A stretch of DNA of 24,889 nt, from the IMG/VR virus record IMGVR_UViG_3300044701_000134, positions 1-24,889 of that record, one strand, 5' to 3'. The DNA is from a virus. The notes beneath the pieces are model-generated. The model had not been told where the DNA came from. It ran no database searches and saw only the letters and a program-made list of their open reading frames with translations. Both the position numbers and the translations under genes were made by a program. Position 1 is the stretch's first letter. Each line of letters opens with the position of its first letter. This document shows positions 16,160 through 22,472 of this stretch, piece by piece.

Positions 16160-16184
16160 TACTTATTTTATGCTGCTATTTCAA
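16156..16184 (-). promoter_or_regulatory. Candidate sigma70-type promoter for the tail-fibre gene
   Basis: On the minus strand TTGAAA (16184-16179) is followed after exactly 17 bases by TATTAT (16161-16156); each hexamer matches consensus at five of six positions. Transcription would start near 16149, leaving about 18 bases to the ATG at 16130 with AAGGA in between. The -35 lies inside the end of the upstream gene, so coding constraint could mimic it. The location in the longest gap of the window supports it. Confidence 0.5.
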
Positions 16185-16533
16185 CCCAATTCGGGGTCTG
16201 GTTGTCATTAATAGTGATCCAAACCGTTACCGATGTAACACTAGCCGTACCGCTAACACCCACCACATTTACAGGTGTAATAACATTTACATTAACCGTT
16301 CCAACAGACCCTGTAGCTTGCAGACCCGTAACTGGGGTATTAGCTGCTCCTGCTACAGAAACTGACCCTACAAAAACTGTACCCGCTACGCCTGTAACTT
16401 CTACGGGATTTAGTATAAAAGTCACAGAACCTACTGCTCCTGTGGCTACAAGTGATACATTCCCTTCTCCCCAAGCTGCGCTTCCCCATCCTTGGCTACC
16501 AAACCCGCCTAGGGCTATAGTGACATCGCTCAT
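16168..16533 (-). CDS. Short 22-residue-repeat protein with Trp/Gly head, 121 aa
   Basis: A smaller paralogue of the upstream 322-aa gene. The head DVTIALGGFGSQGWGSAAWG (residues 3-22) matches the DVDVVLGGWGYKGWGESPWG head of that protein, and the tail VWITINDNQTPNWVEIAA matches its VWSLIDDNQNPNWTLIRTAA. Between them are only four beta-type repeat units (TGAVGSVTF, GTVFVGSVSVAGAAN, TGSVGTVNV, GTASVTSVTV). It starts by ATGA overlap with the long copy. A virion surface or fibre-associated role is inferred from the neighbourhood; no function is known to me. Confidence 0.65.
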   Translation of the reverse strand: MSDVTIALGGFGSQGWGSAAWGEGNVSLVATGAVGSVTFILNPVEVTGVAGTVFVGSVSVAGAANTPVTGLQATGSVGTVNVNVITPVNVVGVSGTASVTSVTVWITINDNQTPNWVEIAA

Positions 16534-17498
16534 GCTGCCGTCCTAATTAGCGTCCAATTTGGGTTCTGATTATCATCAATTAAGCTCCAAACTAAAACAC
16601 TTCCTACTTGTCCTGTACCCTGCACTCCCGTTACGCTAACATTAGCCGAGGCAGTAGTTGTTACGCTACCTACGCTAACTGTACCTGCAACGCCTGTTAC
16701 TAGAACTTCAATACTAGGGGTTACTACTACTGTCCCTACGGCTACCGTACCTACTACGCCTACAACGTCTACAACTGCCGTGCCTGTTATAGAAGCAGTG
16801 CCTAAACTAATAGTTCCAGCGACTCCTACGACAAAGACGCCAACACCTTCTTCAACCGTTACTGATCCTACGCTACCTGTCGAAGTTACTCCTGTAACCG
16901 CAACATCAGCCCCAGCTTGTGCTACAACAGAACCTACAGCCGCTGTACCAGAAACCCCAGTAACATCAACTAAAAGCGACCCATCAATTTCTACACTGCC
17001 TATCGCTCCAGAACCGCTAACTCCCGTTACAGCAACATTAGCACCAGCCGTTACAGTAACTGTTCCTACCGACCCTGTACCTGACAGCCCAGAAACTGAA
17101 ACATCAGCTCCAGCCTGTGCGTCAACAGAACCTACAGAAGCCGTTCCTGATACACCTGTAACGCTGACATTTGCTGCACCCGTAATAGTGACGCTACCAA
17201 TTTCTCCTGCGCCAGATACTCCAGTTACATCTACAACTGCCGTTCCCGTTACCGTTGCACTACCTAACTGCCCAGTACCAGAAACGCCTGTTACATTAAC
17301 ATTTACATTTTCAGTGGTCTGAACAGTTACAGAACCTACTTGCCCTGTTCCTACTACACTATCACTACCTTGACCCCAAGGGCTTTCGCCCCAACCTTTA
17401 TACCCCCAGCCGCCTAATACAACGTCTACATCAGCGTAATCTTCGCCCCAAGGTCCGCCACTCCAGACTCCCCTGCTCCAGCCTGAATATGTCGGCAC
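16530..17498 (-). CDS. 22-residue-repeat protein with Trp/Gly head, 322 aa
   Basis: Residues 1-49 carry three Trp-Gly motifs (WSGGPWG, GWGYKGWGESPWGQG). From residue 50 there are twelve tandem units of the pattern GTGxVGSVTVTxGAxVxVTGVS, all 22 residues except the first (24), and then a conserved ending DDNQNPNWTLIRTAA. Alternating small and Val residues suggest a beta-solenoid or stacked beta strands with no catalytic residues. The start is GTG at 17498 without a clear ribosome binding site, 4 bases after the upstream stop, so translational coupling is likely. It lies among adaptor and fibre genes; a structural or fibre-like role is inferred. Confidence 0.7.
   Translation of the reverse strand: MPTYSGWSRGVWSGGPWGEDYADVDVVLGGWGYKGWGESPWGQGSDSVVGTGQVGSVTVQTTENVNVNVTGVSGTGQLGSATVTGTAVVDVTGVSGAGEIGSVTITGAANVSVTGVSGTASVGSVDAQAGADVSVSGLSGTGSVGTVTVTAGANVAVTGVSGSGAIGSVEIDGSLLVDVTGVSGTAAVGSVVAQAGADVAVTGVTSTGSVGSVTVEEGVGVFVVGVAGTISLGTASITGTAVVDVVGVVGTVAVGTVVVTPSIEVLVTGVAGTVSVGSVTTTASANVSVTGVQGTGQVGSVLVWSLIDDNQNPNWTLIRTAA
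16587..17351 (-). repeat. 66-base in-frame tandem repeat array
   Basis: Twelve consecutive units encode the 22-residue repeat of the 322-aa protein. All keep the reading frame (66 bases, first unit 72). Peptide pattern is conserved while codons vary, arguing against a very recent expansion. Some pairs, such as the two units containing AQAGADV, are more similar to each other than to their neighbours, suggesting block duplication. Confidence 0.75.
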
Positions 17499-17502
17499 TT
17501 AA

Positions 17503-17955
17503 TCACGCTATGCGGATAATTGCGTTGCTTGCGTCTGCTGTTGGGAACACAATCGTAAATGTACCTGCTGTGGAGGTTTTAGCACCGCCAAAGTCTAGTA
17601 CGCAAACGGTTGGGTTTGTAAGCCCTAAACCTGATGTTGGGGTGGTGTTATAAATCAATGCCCCATATGCTGTAATGGTCGCAGATGTAAACGACAAATC
17701 AGAGAAGTCAGTAAACGCTGTAGTCCCAGAAGTAGTTGGGGTTACATTGACTAAAGTACCGCCACCAGCAGAATATGTACCTGAGTTAGCGACTTCGTTA
17801 GAGCTTGTATAAGCAGTTGTAGCAGCCGTAAAGGATGCTGAGTTGTCATACATTGCTAGTTTGAAGGTATCGCCAGTAGATGCTGTGAAATCGTGAGCAG
17901 CTTGAAGAATCTGTTGCTTAAAGCTGGTACACATAAAGTTGCCTGTAAATGCCAT
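17503..17955 (-). CDS. Conserved phage structural protein, 150 aa
   Basis: It begins AFTGNFMCTSFKQQIL and continues with FKLAMYDNSASFTAATTAYT, GTLVNVTPTTSGTTAFTDFSD and CVLDFGGAKTSTAGTFTIVFPTADASNAIIRIA. I recognise this as a widespread beta-rich protein of environmental phages, usually beside fibre or adaptor genes; its exact virion position is not known to me. The ATG has a strong AGGAG upstream. Length is as expected for the family. Confidence 0.75.
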   Translation of the reverse strand: MAFTGNFMCTSFKQQILQAAHDFTASTGDTFKLAMYDNSASFTAATTAYTSSNEVANSGTYSAGGGTLVNVTPTTSGTTAFTDFSDLSFTSATITAYGALIYNTTPTSGLGLTNPTVCVLDFGGAKTSTAGTFTIVFPTADASNAIIRIA

Positions 17956-17964
17956 TTTGGACTC

Positions 17965-18252
17965 CTATTCGTCTAAAAGTTTAATTAATTCAGGATGACC
18001 AGCTTCCCGTAGCTTATAAGCTAGTGTTACACGGTCAAATTTTACCGCTTCATTCATGTAAAAGACTAGCACTTCCCGAATATGATTACGAAAAGCAGTC
18101 GCCTGCTCCCGAACCAATGGATGAGACTGATCCCCTACCTGAATAATTTTATCTAACGCCCGTTCAGCAACTTCCTCTGGGGTAAAGCCACCGTGGTCTT
18201 TTGTAAATACTTGAATGCCGCTAGACTCGCCTAGCCCTTGTACATTAATCAT
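17965..18252 (-). CDS. Conserved small helical phage protein, 95 aa
   Basis: Signature pieces are GLGESSGIQVFTKDHGGFTPEEVAERA in two parts (residues 6-32), then QSHPLVREQATAFRNHIREVLVFYM and a C-terminal AGHPELIKLLDE. Mostly helical and acidic. This is a recurring protein of unknown function in phages with related adaptor genes. ATGA overlap couples it to the second adaptor gene upstream. Confidence 0.65.
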   Translation of the reverse strand: MINVQGLGESSGIQVFTKDHGGFTPEEVAERALDKIIQVGDQSHPLVREQATAFRNHIREVLVFYMNEAVKFDRVTLAYKLREAGHPELIKLLDE

Positions 18253-18908
18253 CTGACTGGATACCTTACTTGCCCACTTCTGTAGGCGTCTTGACGATTC
18301 TTACCATCGCCCAATTGTTTAAGTTCTGCCATTGCATCGTCATAACGGGACTTATAGACCGTCATAGTATCAGCGTCTGACTTCATAAATAAAGCTGCTT
18401 CTAACAACGCCCCGTATAAAAGAGCAGAGTCAAAATTATCACCTAACCAAGTATTGCCTGCAGTCACAATGGACTGCGGATAATAGAAATAATGCAGTTC
18501 TACGGCATAGTTTTGGTCTGGAGTAGGACCAAGAATAAAGGTATTGTCATCAAAAATAGCGTAATACTCTGGTTTGGCATAAAACGCTGCATCCGTGTCT
18601 GGGTAGGATTGACGGATAAAGTTGACATCTTTATTCAACAGATAGTGATACTCATTTGCCGTATTAATCACCGCCAGGCTAAAGGTGGATAACCAGTCAG
18701 AAGGAGTCGCTAAGTACTTATTCCCCGTGGTAAGCCCACCCGTAACGTTCTTACGTATAGCAGGTAACTGCACCATGTTATAGATGCGTTGCTCTGCTAA
18801 CTGAACAAAACGAGCAATCTGTTCAGCAGAAGTAAAAGAGCCTACTGTCGCTGGGAAGTCGTTCTCAGCAAACCCTTTAATTGCAGAAGTTAACTGCGTG
18901 TAATTCAT
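18249..18908 (-). CDS. Head-tail adaptor (gp4/SU10-type connector), 219 aa
   Basis: Residues 28-60 (IARFVQLAEQRIYNMVQLPAIRK) and 65-76 (KYLATPSDWLS), then PEYYAIFDDNTFILGPTP, ELHYFYYPQSI, the acidic/aliphatic DNFDSALLYGALLEAALFMKSD and a final helix YDDAMAELKQL are typical of the adaptor ring that sits below the portal in short-tailed phages. Length suits the family (about 200-230 aa). It overlaps by 4 bases with the genes on either side. Family recognition is confident; I cannot tell how it divides the work with the other adaptor-type protein at 19806-20732. Confidence 0.82.
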   Translation of the reverse strand: MNYTQLTSAIKGFAENDFPATVGSFTSAEQIARFVQLAEQRIYNMVQLPAIRKNVTGGLTTGNKYLATPSDWLSTFSLAVINTANEYHYLLNKDVNFIRQSYPDTDAAFYAKPEYYAIFDDNTFILGPTPDQNYAVELHYFYYPQSIVTAGNTWLGDNFDSALLYGALLEAALFMKSDADTMTVYKSRYDDAMAELKQLGDGKNRQDAYRSGQVRYPVR

Positions 18909-19174
18909 CCCATCTTCCCGCTAGACATACGACCTTTAGTAGCTGCACCAGCGCCACGCATTTCAATCTTGCCGTATTGATTTACGGGTTTACCATTACC
19001 TTTGCTAATACCGTCAACCGAGATATTCATAGTCGCCATTTGTTCTGCGCCAGTCATACCTTTAGAAGTCAGTCCTTTAGCAGAGATTGTCTTACCCTTC
19101 ATCGTATGGGGAGGAGCATAGACTTTAGCGTCTCCGACTTCCTTGCCCATTACTTTTTTAGAATAGTGAGCCAT
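18905..19174 (-). CDS. Small basic Gly/Lys-rich phage protein, 89 aa
   Basis: A low-complexity basic protein ending in GKIEMRGAGAATKGRMSSGKMG. The MRGxGAATKG motif is one I have seen at the C-termini of other small phage proteins, so it is probably conserved though unnamed. There is no membrane segment or cysteine motif. It shares one base (TAATG) with the upstream 70-aa gene and 4 bases with the adaptor gene. A DNA- or capsid-bound role is a guess from charge. Confidence 0.6.
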   Translation of the reverse strand: MAHYSKKVMGKEVGDAKVYAPPHTMKGKTISAKGLTSKGMTGAEQMATMNISVDGISKGNGKPVNQYGKIEMRGAGAATKGRMSSGKMG

Positions 19175-19386
19175 TATCGACCCCTTCCAGCACTTTTACG
19201 CATCATGCCTTGGTTCTTAACCTTAGCTAGATTACGTCCCATTTTCTTCATGTCCATCTGGTCTTTACCGCCCATCTTGGGTTTAGCTTTCATGCCCAGA
19301 ACAGTAGGACCTGAGTCACCTAAATTTTTACCTTCAGTCTTGCCTTTTTTAGCAATCCCATCTGCGTCTTTCTTAAACATTTTCAA
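19174..19386 (-). CDS. Small basic protein carrying an ADGxAxxGKT motif, 70 aa
   Basis: Residues 4-20 read FKKDADGIAKKGKTEGK, clearly related to the KRADGCAIRGKT tag at the C-termini of proteins encoded at 21243-21915, but here the motif is near the N-terminus. The remainder is Lys/Met/Gly-rich (KPKMGGKDQMDMKKMG) and ends KSAGRGR. A strong ribosome binding site (AAGGAG) precedes the ATG. Unknown function. Confidence 0.6.
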   Translation of the reverse strand: MKMFKKDADGIAKKGKTEGKNLGDSGPTVLGMKAKPKMGGKDQMDMKKMGRNLAKVKNQGMMRKSAGRGR

Positions 19387-19390
19387 CTCC

Positions 19391-19813
19391 TTATGTTGTT
19401 GTTACCGTTACACTACCTACCTGACCTTCTGGGGCTAAGTTGTTGGGGGTTAATCCATCGTCTCTAGCACCGCCAACAGGGTTCCATCCCCACTGAAATA
19501 TTCTACTACCACCTTCTGGAAAACCAACACCTTCTTCAGTATTATCGTTACTTCCATTCAGTTGTAAACCGCTACTTCCAGATACCTGATAGCTTATATC
19601 AGGGCGTGGTTCCCGTACAGCCTGTGGGTCATCAACTGGGTACATCCCTAACGACAATTGTGGTTGATCTGGGTCCCAACAACTAGGGCAAACCTTGATG
19701 TTCTTTATTTGCTGCTTTACAACTAACTTCCGTAGCTCCTTTAACTTATACCGCTGACCACATCGGTCACATTCGGCAATCGCAAATTTGCCACTACTAA
19801 ATTTATTAGGCAT
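19391..19813 (-). CDS. Zinc-ribbon phage protein, 140 aa
   Basis: Residues 15-18 (CDRC) and 42-45 (CPSC) form a four-Cys zinc site, with the basic helix YKLKELRKLVVKQQ between. The segment continues SCWDPDQPQLSLGMYPVDDPQAVREPRPD, which I recognise as a conserved phage protein. The C-terminus has FQWGWNP and ends APEGQVGSVTVTTT, one unit of the 22-residue repeat seen at 16587-17351. It starts 8 bases inside the end of the adaptor-type gene. Role in the virion is unknown; nucleic-acid binding is possible. Confidence 0.72.
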   Translation of the reverse strand: MPNKFSSGKFAIAECDRCGQRYKLKELRKLVVKQQIKNIKVCPSCWDPDQPQLSLGMYPVDDPQAVREPRPDISYQVSGSSGLQLNGSNDNTEEGVGFPEGGSRIFQWGWNPVGGARDDGLTPNNLAPEGQVGSVTVTTT

Positions 19814-20732
19814 AGAAGGTCGTCCTAGGAACGAACCTAGAAGCGGCTTTCTCTCTGTCCTCCGTAGAAGCCAGGAGCCACTGCTCCTCGTATTCTTGCT
19901 TTAAAAATTGCACTCGTGCCTGTCCGTCTGGTAGCTTTTGAGCCATATAGAAAGCCAATCCAGCCACCATACAAGGTAATAGGCGAAAGGGAATATCAGG
20001 CTCTACAGCTCCATTAGATCCAGCATCTTGAATCCTACGCAACCTCCAGTACACAAAGGTATACGGACCACCACCAGCGTCAGGTGTGGGCCAAACATTA
20101 ATGGAAGGAAGATTCTGTATAGTAATTGCTGCACCTGTCGTATGGCTTGCAGCCGTAGTTCCGTTTTGACCACGGTAGCAGTTTGTTAGAACATTCCCTA
20201 TGACATTGGCATAGCTAATTGTTTCGTTATCAATTTTGATAAATCCACCGATAGGAAGGGCGCTTGCATCTGTGACGGTAATAGAAGTAGCCGCAGCATC
20301 AATTGTGCCGTTTAAAGCCACAGCGGTCGAATTAGACTGTCCTGTCTGGCGGTTAAACCAAACTTGAATAGGACGCCCAGTAGTTAGCTTATTAGGAATT
20401 GTAGAGTAGGTAGACTCTGAAATACGGCTAATATTGATGTCAATCTGGTTGCTTGTAACGCCATTATTCTGACGAACGACATGGTCTAAAAGGTCAATCG
20501 TATTAACTGGAATAGGATAAATACCTTGCCCAGTAACCATTGCAACCTGACCCTGCTCAATAGTCCAGAGGTTAATACCACGGTTAGCCCATTCAACTGT
20601 CAATAGGTTCAAAGACCTGCGGGCAGTCCGCATATCGTAACCAGTACGAAGCTCCGTACCACAACGCTCAAAAGCCTCTTCAATGAGGTTATTGAGGTCT
20701 AGGTTGAAGGTTGTAGTTCCAGAAGTACTCAT
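19806..20732 (-). CDS. Head-tail connector/adaptor-type protein with beta insertion, 308 aa
   Basis: Residues 11-62 (LDLNNLIEEAFERCGTELR, then ARRSLNLLTVEWANRGINLWTIEQ) and 69-83 (GQGIYPIPVNTIDLL) are typical of gp4-like adaptor proteins of podoviruses, and PFRLLPCMVAGLAFYMAQKLP plus KQEYEEQWLLASTEDREK fit the C-terminal helices. Between VWFNRQTGQ and INVWPTPDAG, residues about 137-206 are a beta module (ATSITVTDASALPIGGFIKI, then CYRGQNGTTAASHTTGA) that I know as a portable domain in unrelated phage proteins. It overlaps the 82-aa gene by 4 bases. Moderately sure of adaptor function; it could be a second ring or a related tail protein. Confidence 0.78.
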   Translation of the reverse strand: MSTSGTTTFNLDLNNLIEEAFERCGTELRTGYDMRTARRSLNLLTVEWANRGINLWTIEQGQVAMVTGQGIYPIPVNTIDLLDHVVRQNNGVTSNQIDINISRISESTYSTIPNKLTTGRPIQVWFNRQTGQSNSTAVALNGTIDAAATSITVTDASALPIGGFIKIDNETISYANVIGNVLTNCYRGQNGTTAASHTTGAAITIQNLPSINVWPTPDAGGGPYTFVYWRLRRIQDAGSNGAVEPDIPFRLLPCMVAGLAFYMAQKLPDGQARVQFLKQEYEEQWLLASTEDREKAASRFVPRTTFYA

Positions 20733-20977
20733 ATCTTCCTATATGGTTTTACTTTTGCTTTTACTTTTTTTGGCTGCGGGACGAACTGCTTTCCCTGTGC
20801 TTTGCCTTGTCGTTTTGCTCGTGTTGTTGCTGCGTACTCCTGTGGGCTTAGGGCTTCGATTGCTTTTTTTGGCAGGTATCTTTCGCCCGTCTCGGACGAC
20901 TTCTTCCCTGACTTGGTTGTCCATTTCTGGTCTCCCCAAGCCTTTAAAGAACGCTGAGACTTTGCTAAACCACTCAT
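20729..20977 (-). CDS. Small basic phage protein, 82 aa
   Basis: This frame gives WGDQKWTTKSGKKSSETGERYLPKKAIEALSPQEYAATTRAKRQGKAQGKQFVPQP in pieces, a pattern I recognise from many phages (KWTTKSGKxSSETGERYLP and YAATTRAKRxGxxxGKQF). Very basic, no membrane segment. ATGA overlaps at both ends, with the 90-aa gene upstream and the adaptor gene downstream, support this frame over the competing one at 20739-20987. It may bind nucleic acid; function unknown. Confidence 0.75.
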   Translation of the reverse strand: MSGLAKSQRSLKAWGDQKWTTKSGKKSSETGERYLPKKAIEALSPQEYAATTRAKRQGKAQGKQFVPQPKKVKAKVKPYRKI

Positions 20978-21246
20978 TTATAGCCACCGCCAGCTGCCTT
21001 ATATTTTTTAGCTACCAACTGCGCTTTACGAGCTGACCATTGACCTGCGCCAGTACCATGTGTTGCAGCTGCTTTTACCTGAGAAACAATCCGCTTACGC
21101 AAACCTGGTTTGGTATAGTTTCCAGCTGCATTGACCTTGCCACCCTCTTTATATTGAGTAAAGTCGGTGTCGTCCCTACGAGCTTTCTTAACGCCTCTGC
21201 CCATTTTAGTGGGCATAATTGCGCCCATGCCACGACTAGGTCTCAT
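20974..21246 (-). CDS. Small basic phage protein with GQWSARKAQ motif, 90 aa
   Basis: Features are YKEGGKVNAAGNYTKPGLRKR and then GAGQWSARKAQLVAKKYKAAGGGYK, a conserved block of unknown function found in phages and some large DNA viruses (related, as I recall, to DUF5872). I chose the ATG at 21246 (MRPSRGMG) because it forms an ATGA overlap with the previous stop and has GGAAGG 8 bases upstream; a start at 21273 would add 9 residues. The GGKV tag start is shared with neighbours. Confidence 0.72.
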   Translation of the reverse strand: MRPSRGMGAIMPTKMGRGVKKARRDDTDFTQYKEGGKVNAAGNYTKPGLRKRIVSQVKAAATHGTGAGQWSARKAQLVAKKYKAAGGGYK

Positions 21247-21623
21247 ATCTTTGTCCTTCCACGAATAGCGCAACCATCTGCTCGTTTAGAGGCAGAAGAT
21301 ACTTTACCTCCAGCTTTGTAATTCTTAGTAATATCACGGTTAGATTTAGGCATTGCACCGCCACCGCCTTTAGGCAATCTACCCATATCTTGCAATCTTT
21401 CAGTATAGGTTCGTGGACGCTCGGCTTCTGCTTTTGCCTTTGTTTCCTCTGAAATTCTTTTTACTTCGGCTTTAGCTTTTTCAAGATCACTTTTAAACTT
21501 TTCAGCTACTTCAGGGTTTTTATCCTTATCATTAGACATAGAACGAGCTTTAGCTGGTGGCTCTTTGCCACCCTCTAAATTTAATTGGCTCATTATCTCA
21601 GTCGCTTTGATAGGATCAGGCAC
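21243..21623 (-). CDS. Charged protein with C-terminal GGKV-KRADG tag, 126 aa
   Basis: Residues 30-75 are a charged helix (AEKFKSDLEKAKAEVKRISE), followed by ERLQDMGRLPKGGGGAMPKS and the C-terminal tag AGGKVSSASKRADGCAIRG then RTKI. The start is GTG at 21623 with AGAGGA 7 bases upstream; an in-frame ATG ten codons later has a poorer site. It overlaps the upstream gene by 8 bases and the next by 4. No known function; the tag is shared with the 99-aa neighbour almost residue for residue. Confidence 0.68.
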   Translation of the reverse strand: MPDPIKATEIMSQLNLEGGKEPPAKARSMSNDKDKNPEVAEKFKSDLEKAKAEVKRISEETKAKAEAERPRTYTERLQDMGRLPKGGGGAMPKSNRDITKNYKAGGKVSSASKRADGCAIRGRTKI

Positions 21624-21915
21624 GAGTTTTTCCTCTTATTGCACAACCATCAGCACGTTTAGAAGCACTAGATACTTTTCCACCTTTAGCTTTTTTAACT
21701 GGTTCTGGCTTTTTCTTTTCTGGACCAAAGATCTTATCCCGTAGCTTAACCATAGGATTAGCTTCGTTCTCCTCACGGGTAAGACGATCAACCATCTCTT
21801 GTGGGAGCTCGTCTTTAACAACAGTTCCTTTATTAAAGCCTGGAACGCCACGTCCTTTAAGGACGTCAGCACGAGTTACTTTACCGTCATCGTTAAGGTC
21901 TGGGAAATTAGCCAT
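21616..21915 (-). CDS. EF-hand-loop protein with C-terminal GGKV-KRADG tag, 99 aa
   Basis: The N-terminus, NFPDLNDDGKVTRADVLKGR, contains an EF-hand or dockerin-type calcium loop: Asp6, Asn8, Asp10, Gly11, Val13, Thr14, Asp17 fill positions 1, 3, 5, 6, 8, 9 and 12. A helical acidic middle (LPQEMVDRLTREENEANP) and a Lys/Pro-rich linker lead to the tag KGGKVSSASKRADGCAIRGK. I prefer the ATG at 21915, two bases past the upstream stop; a TTG three codons earlier is poorer. Calcium binding is inferred from the loop alone. Confidence 0.7.
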   Translation of the reverse strand: MANFPDLNDDGKVTRADVLKGRGVPGFNKGTVVKDELPQEMVDRLTREENEANPMVKLRDKIFGPEKKKPEPVKKAKGGKVSSASKRADGCAIRGKTRA

Positions 21916-21917
21916 GA

Positions 21918-22472
21918 TTAGCAATATCCGCCTGATTTCATCTTAACCATAGTGCCTTTGGTTTTGCCTTTTACAGCAACGCCATTAGCTTTAGATAACT
22001 GAGCTACTTTGCCACCACTAGCCATGCCGTGCATACGCTTTTCGTGACCTTTAACGGCTTTGGTAGCTACTTTTTTCATGGATGTCATACCGCCATTGTT
22101 CATTTTAGCCTCTGCCATCTCATGTTTAATCATGGATTTAGGAGCGCCTTTTTTCTTCATAAAACCAATTTCTTTCTTAACCATCATCTTAGATTCTTTC
22201 ATTTCTTTTCCTTTCAAGGTTCCACCTTCTTTTTTACCAACATACTTTTCTAAACTAACATTTGGTAATTGCATCATCCCATGATTAGAACGTGGTTTGT
22301 TGAATTTACCTTTGGATGGATTGGTAGATCCACCAGTTCTAAACTTTTTACCTTTATCAGCTTCCATAAAATCCTCTCCAACAGATTTAGGAATGCCAAC
22401 TTTTTTAGCAAACTTAGGGTTATTAGCCACAGCTGCCATTAGGTTGTGCTGTTTTTTGCTAACGCTAGGCAT
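21918..22472 (-). CDS. Lys/Met/Gly-rich phage protein with tag-like C-terminus, 184 aa
   Basis: The start, PSVSKKQHNLMAAVANNPK and then FAKKVGIPKSVGEDFMEADKG, recalls small phage proteins of the PxxSKxQ type (DUF3008-like in outline). The rest is strongly basic and low in complexity, with repeated GG motifs (FRTGGS, MNNGGM, MASGGKV, MKSGGYC). LSKANGVAVKGKTKG near the end is a diverged form of the KRADGCAIRGKT tag. AAGGGA lies 6 bases before the ATG. No catalytic motif; perhaps an internal or scaffold-like protein. Confidence 0.65.
   Translation of the reverse strand: MPSVSKKQHNLMAAVANNPKFAKKVGIPKSVGEDFMEADKGKKFRTGGSTNPSKGKFNKPRSNHGMMQLPNVSLEKYVGKKEGGTLKGKEMKESKMMVKKEIGFMKKKGAPKSMIKHEMAEAKMNNGGMTSMKKVATKAVKGHEKRMHGMASGGKVAQLSKANGVAVKGKTKGTMVKMKSGGYC

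Noticed and set aside
16780-17322. Plus-strand 180-aa Thr/Pro-rich open frame
   Set aside because: It is the antisense shadow of the 66-base repeats; repeats with no stop in one frame tend to be open on the opposite strand too.
16587-17351. Regular repeats resembling a CRISPR array
   Set aside because: The 66-base units are contiguous, in frame, diverged in codons and encode a regular peptide, with no identical repeats separated by unique spacers.
20739-20987. Alternative 82-aa minus-strand reading in another frame
   Set aside because: The 20729-20977 frame has ATGA overlaps at both ends and a pattern known from many phage proteins; this frame has neither.
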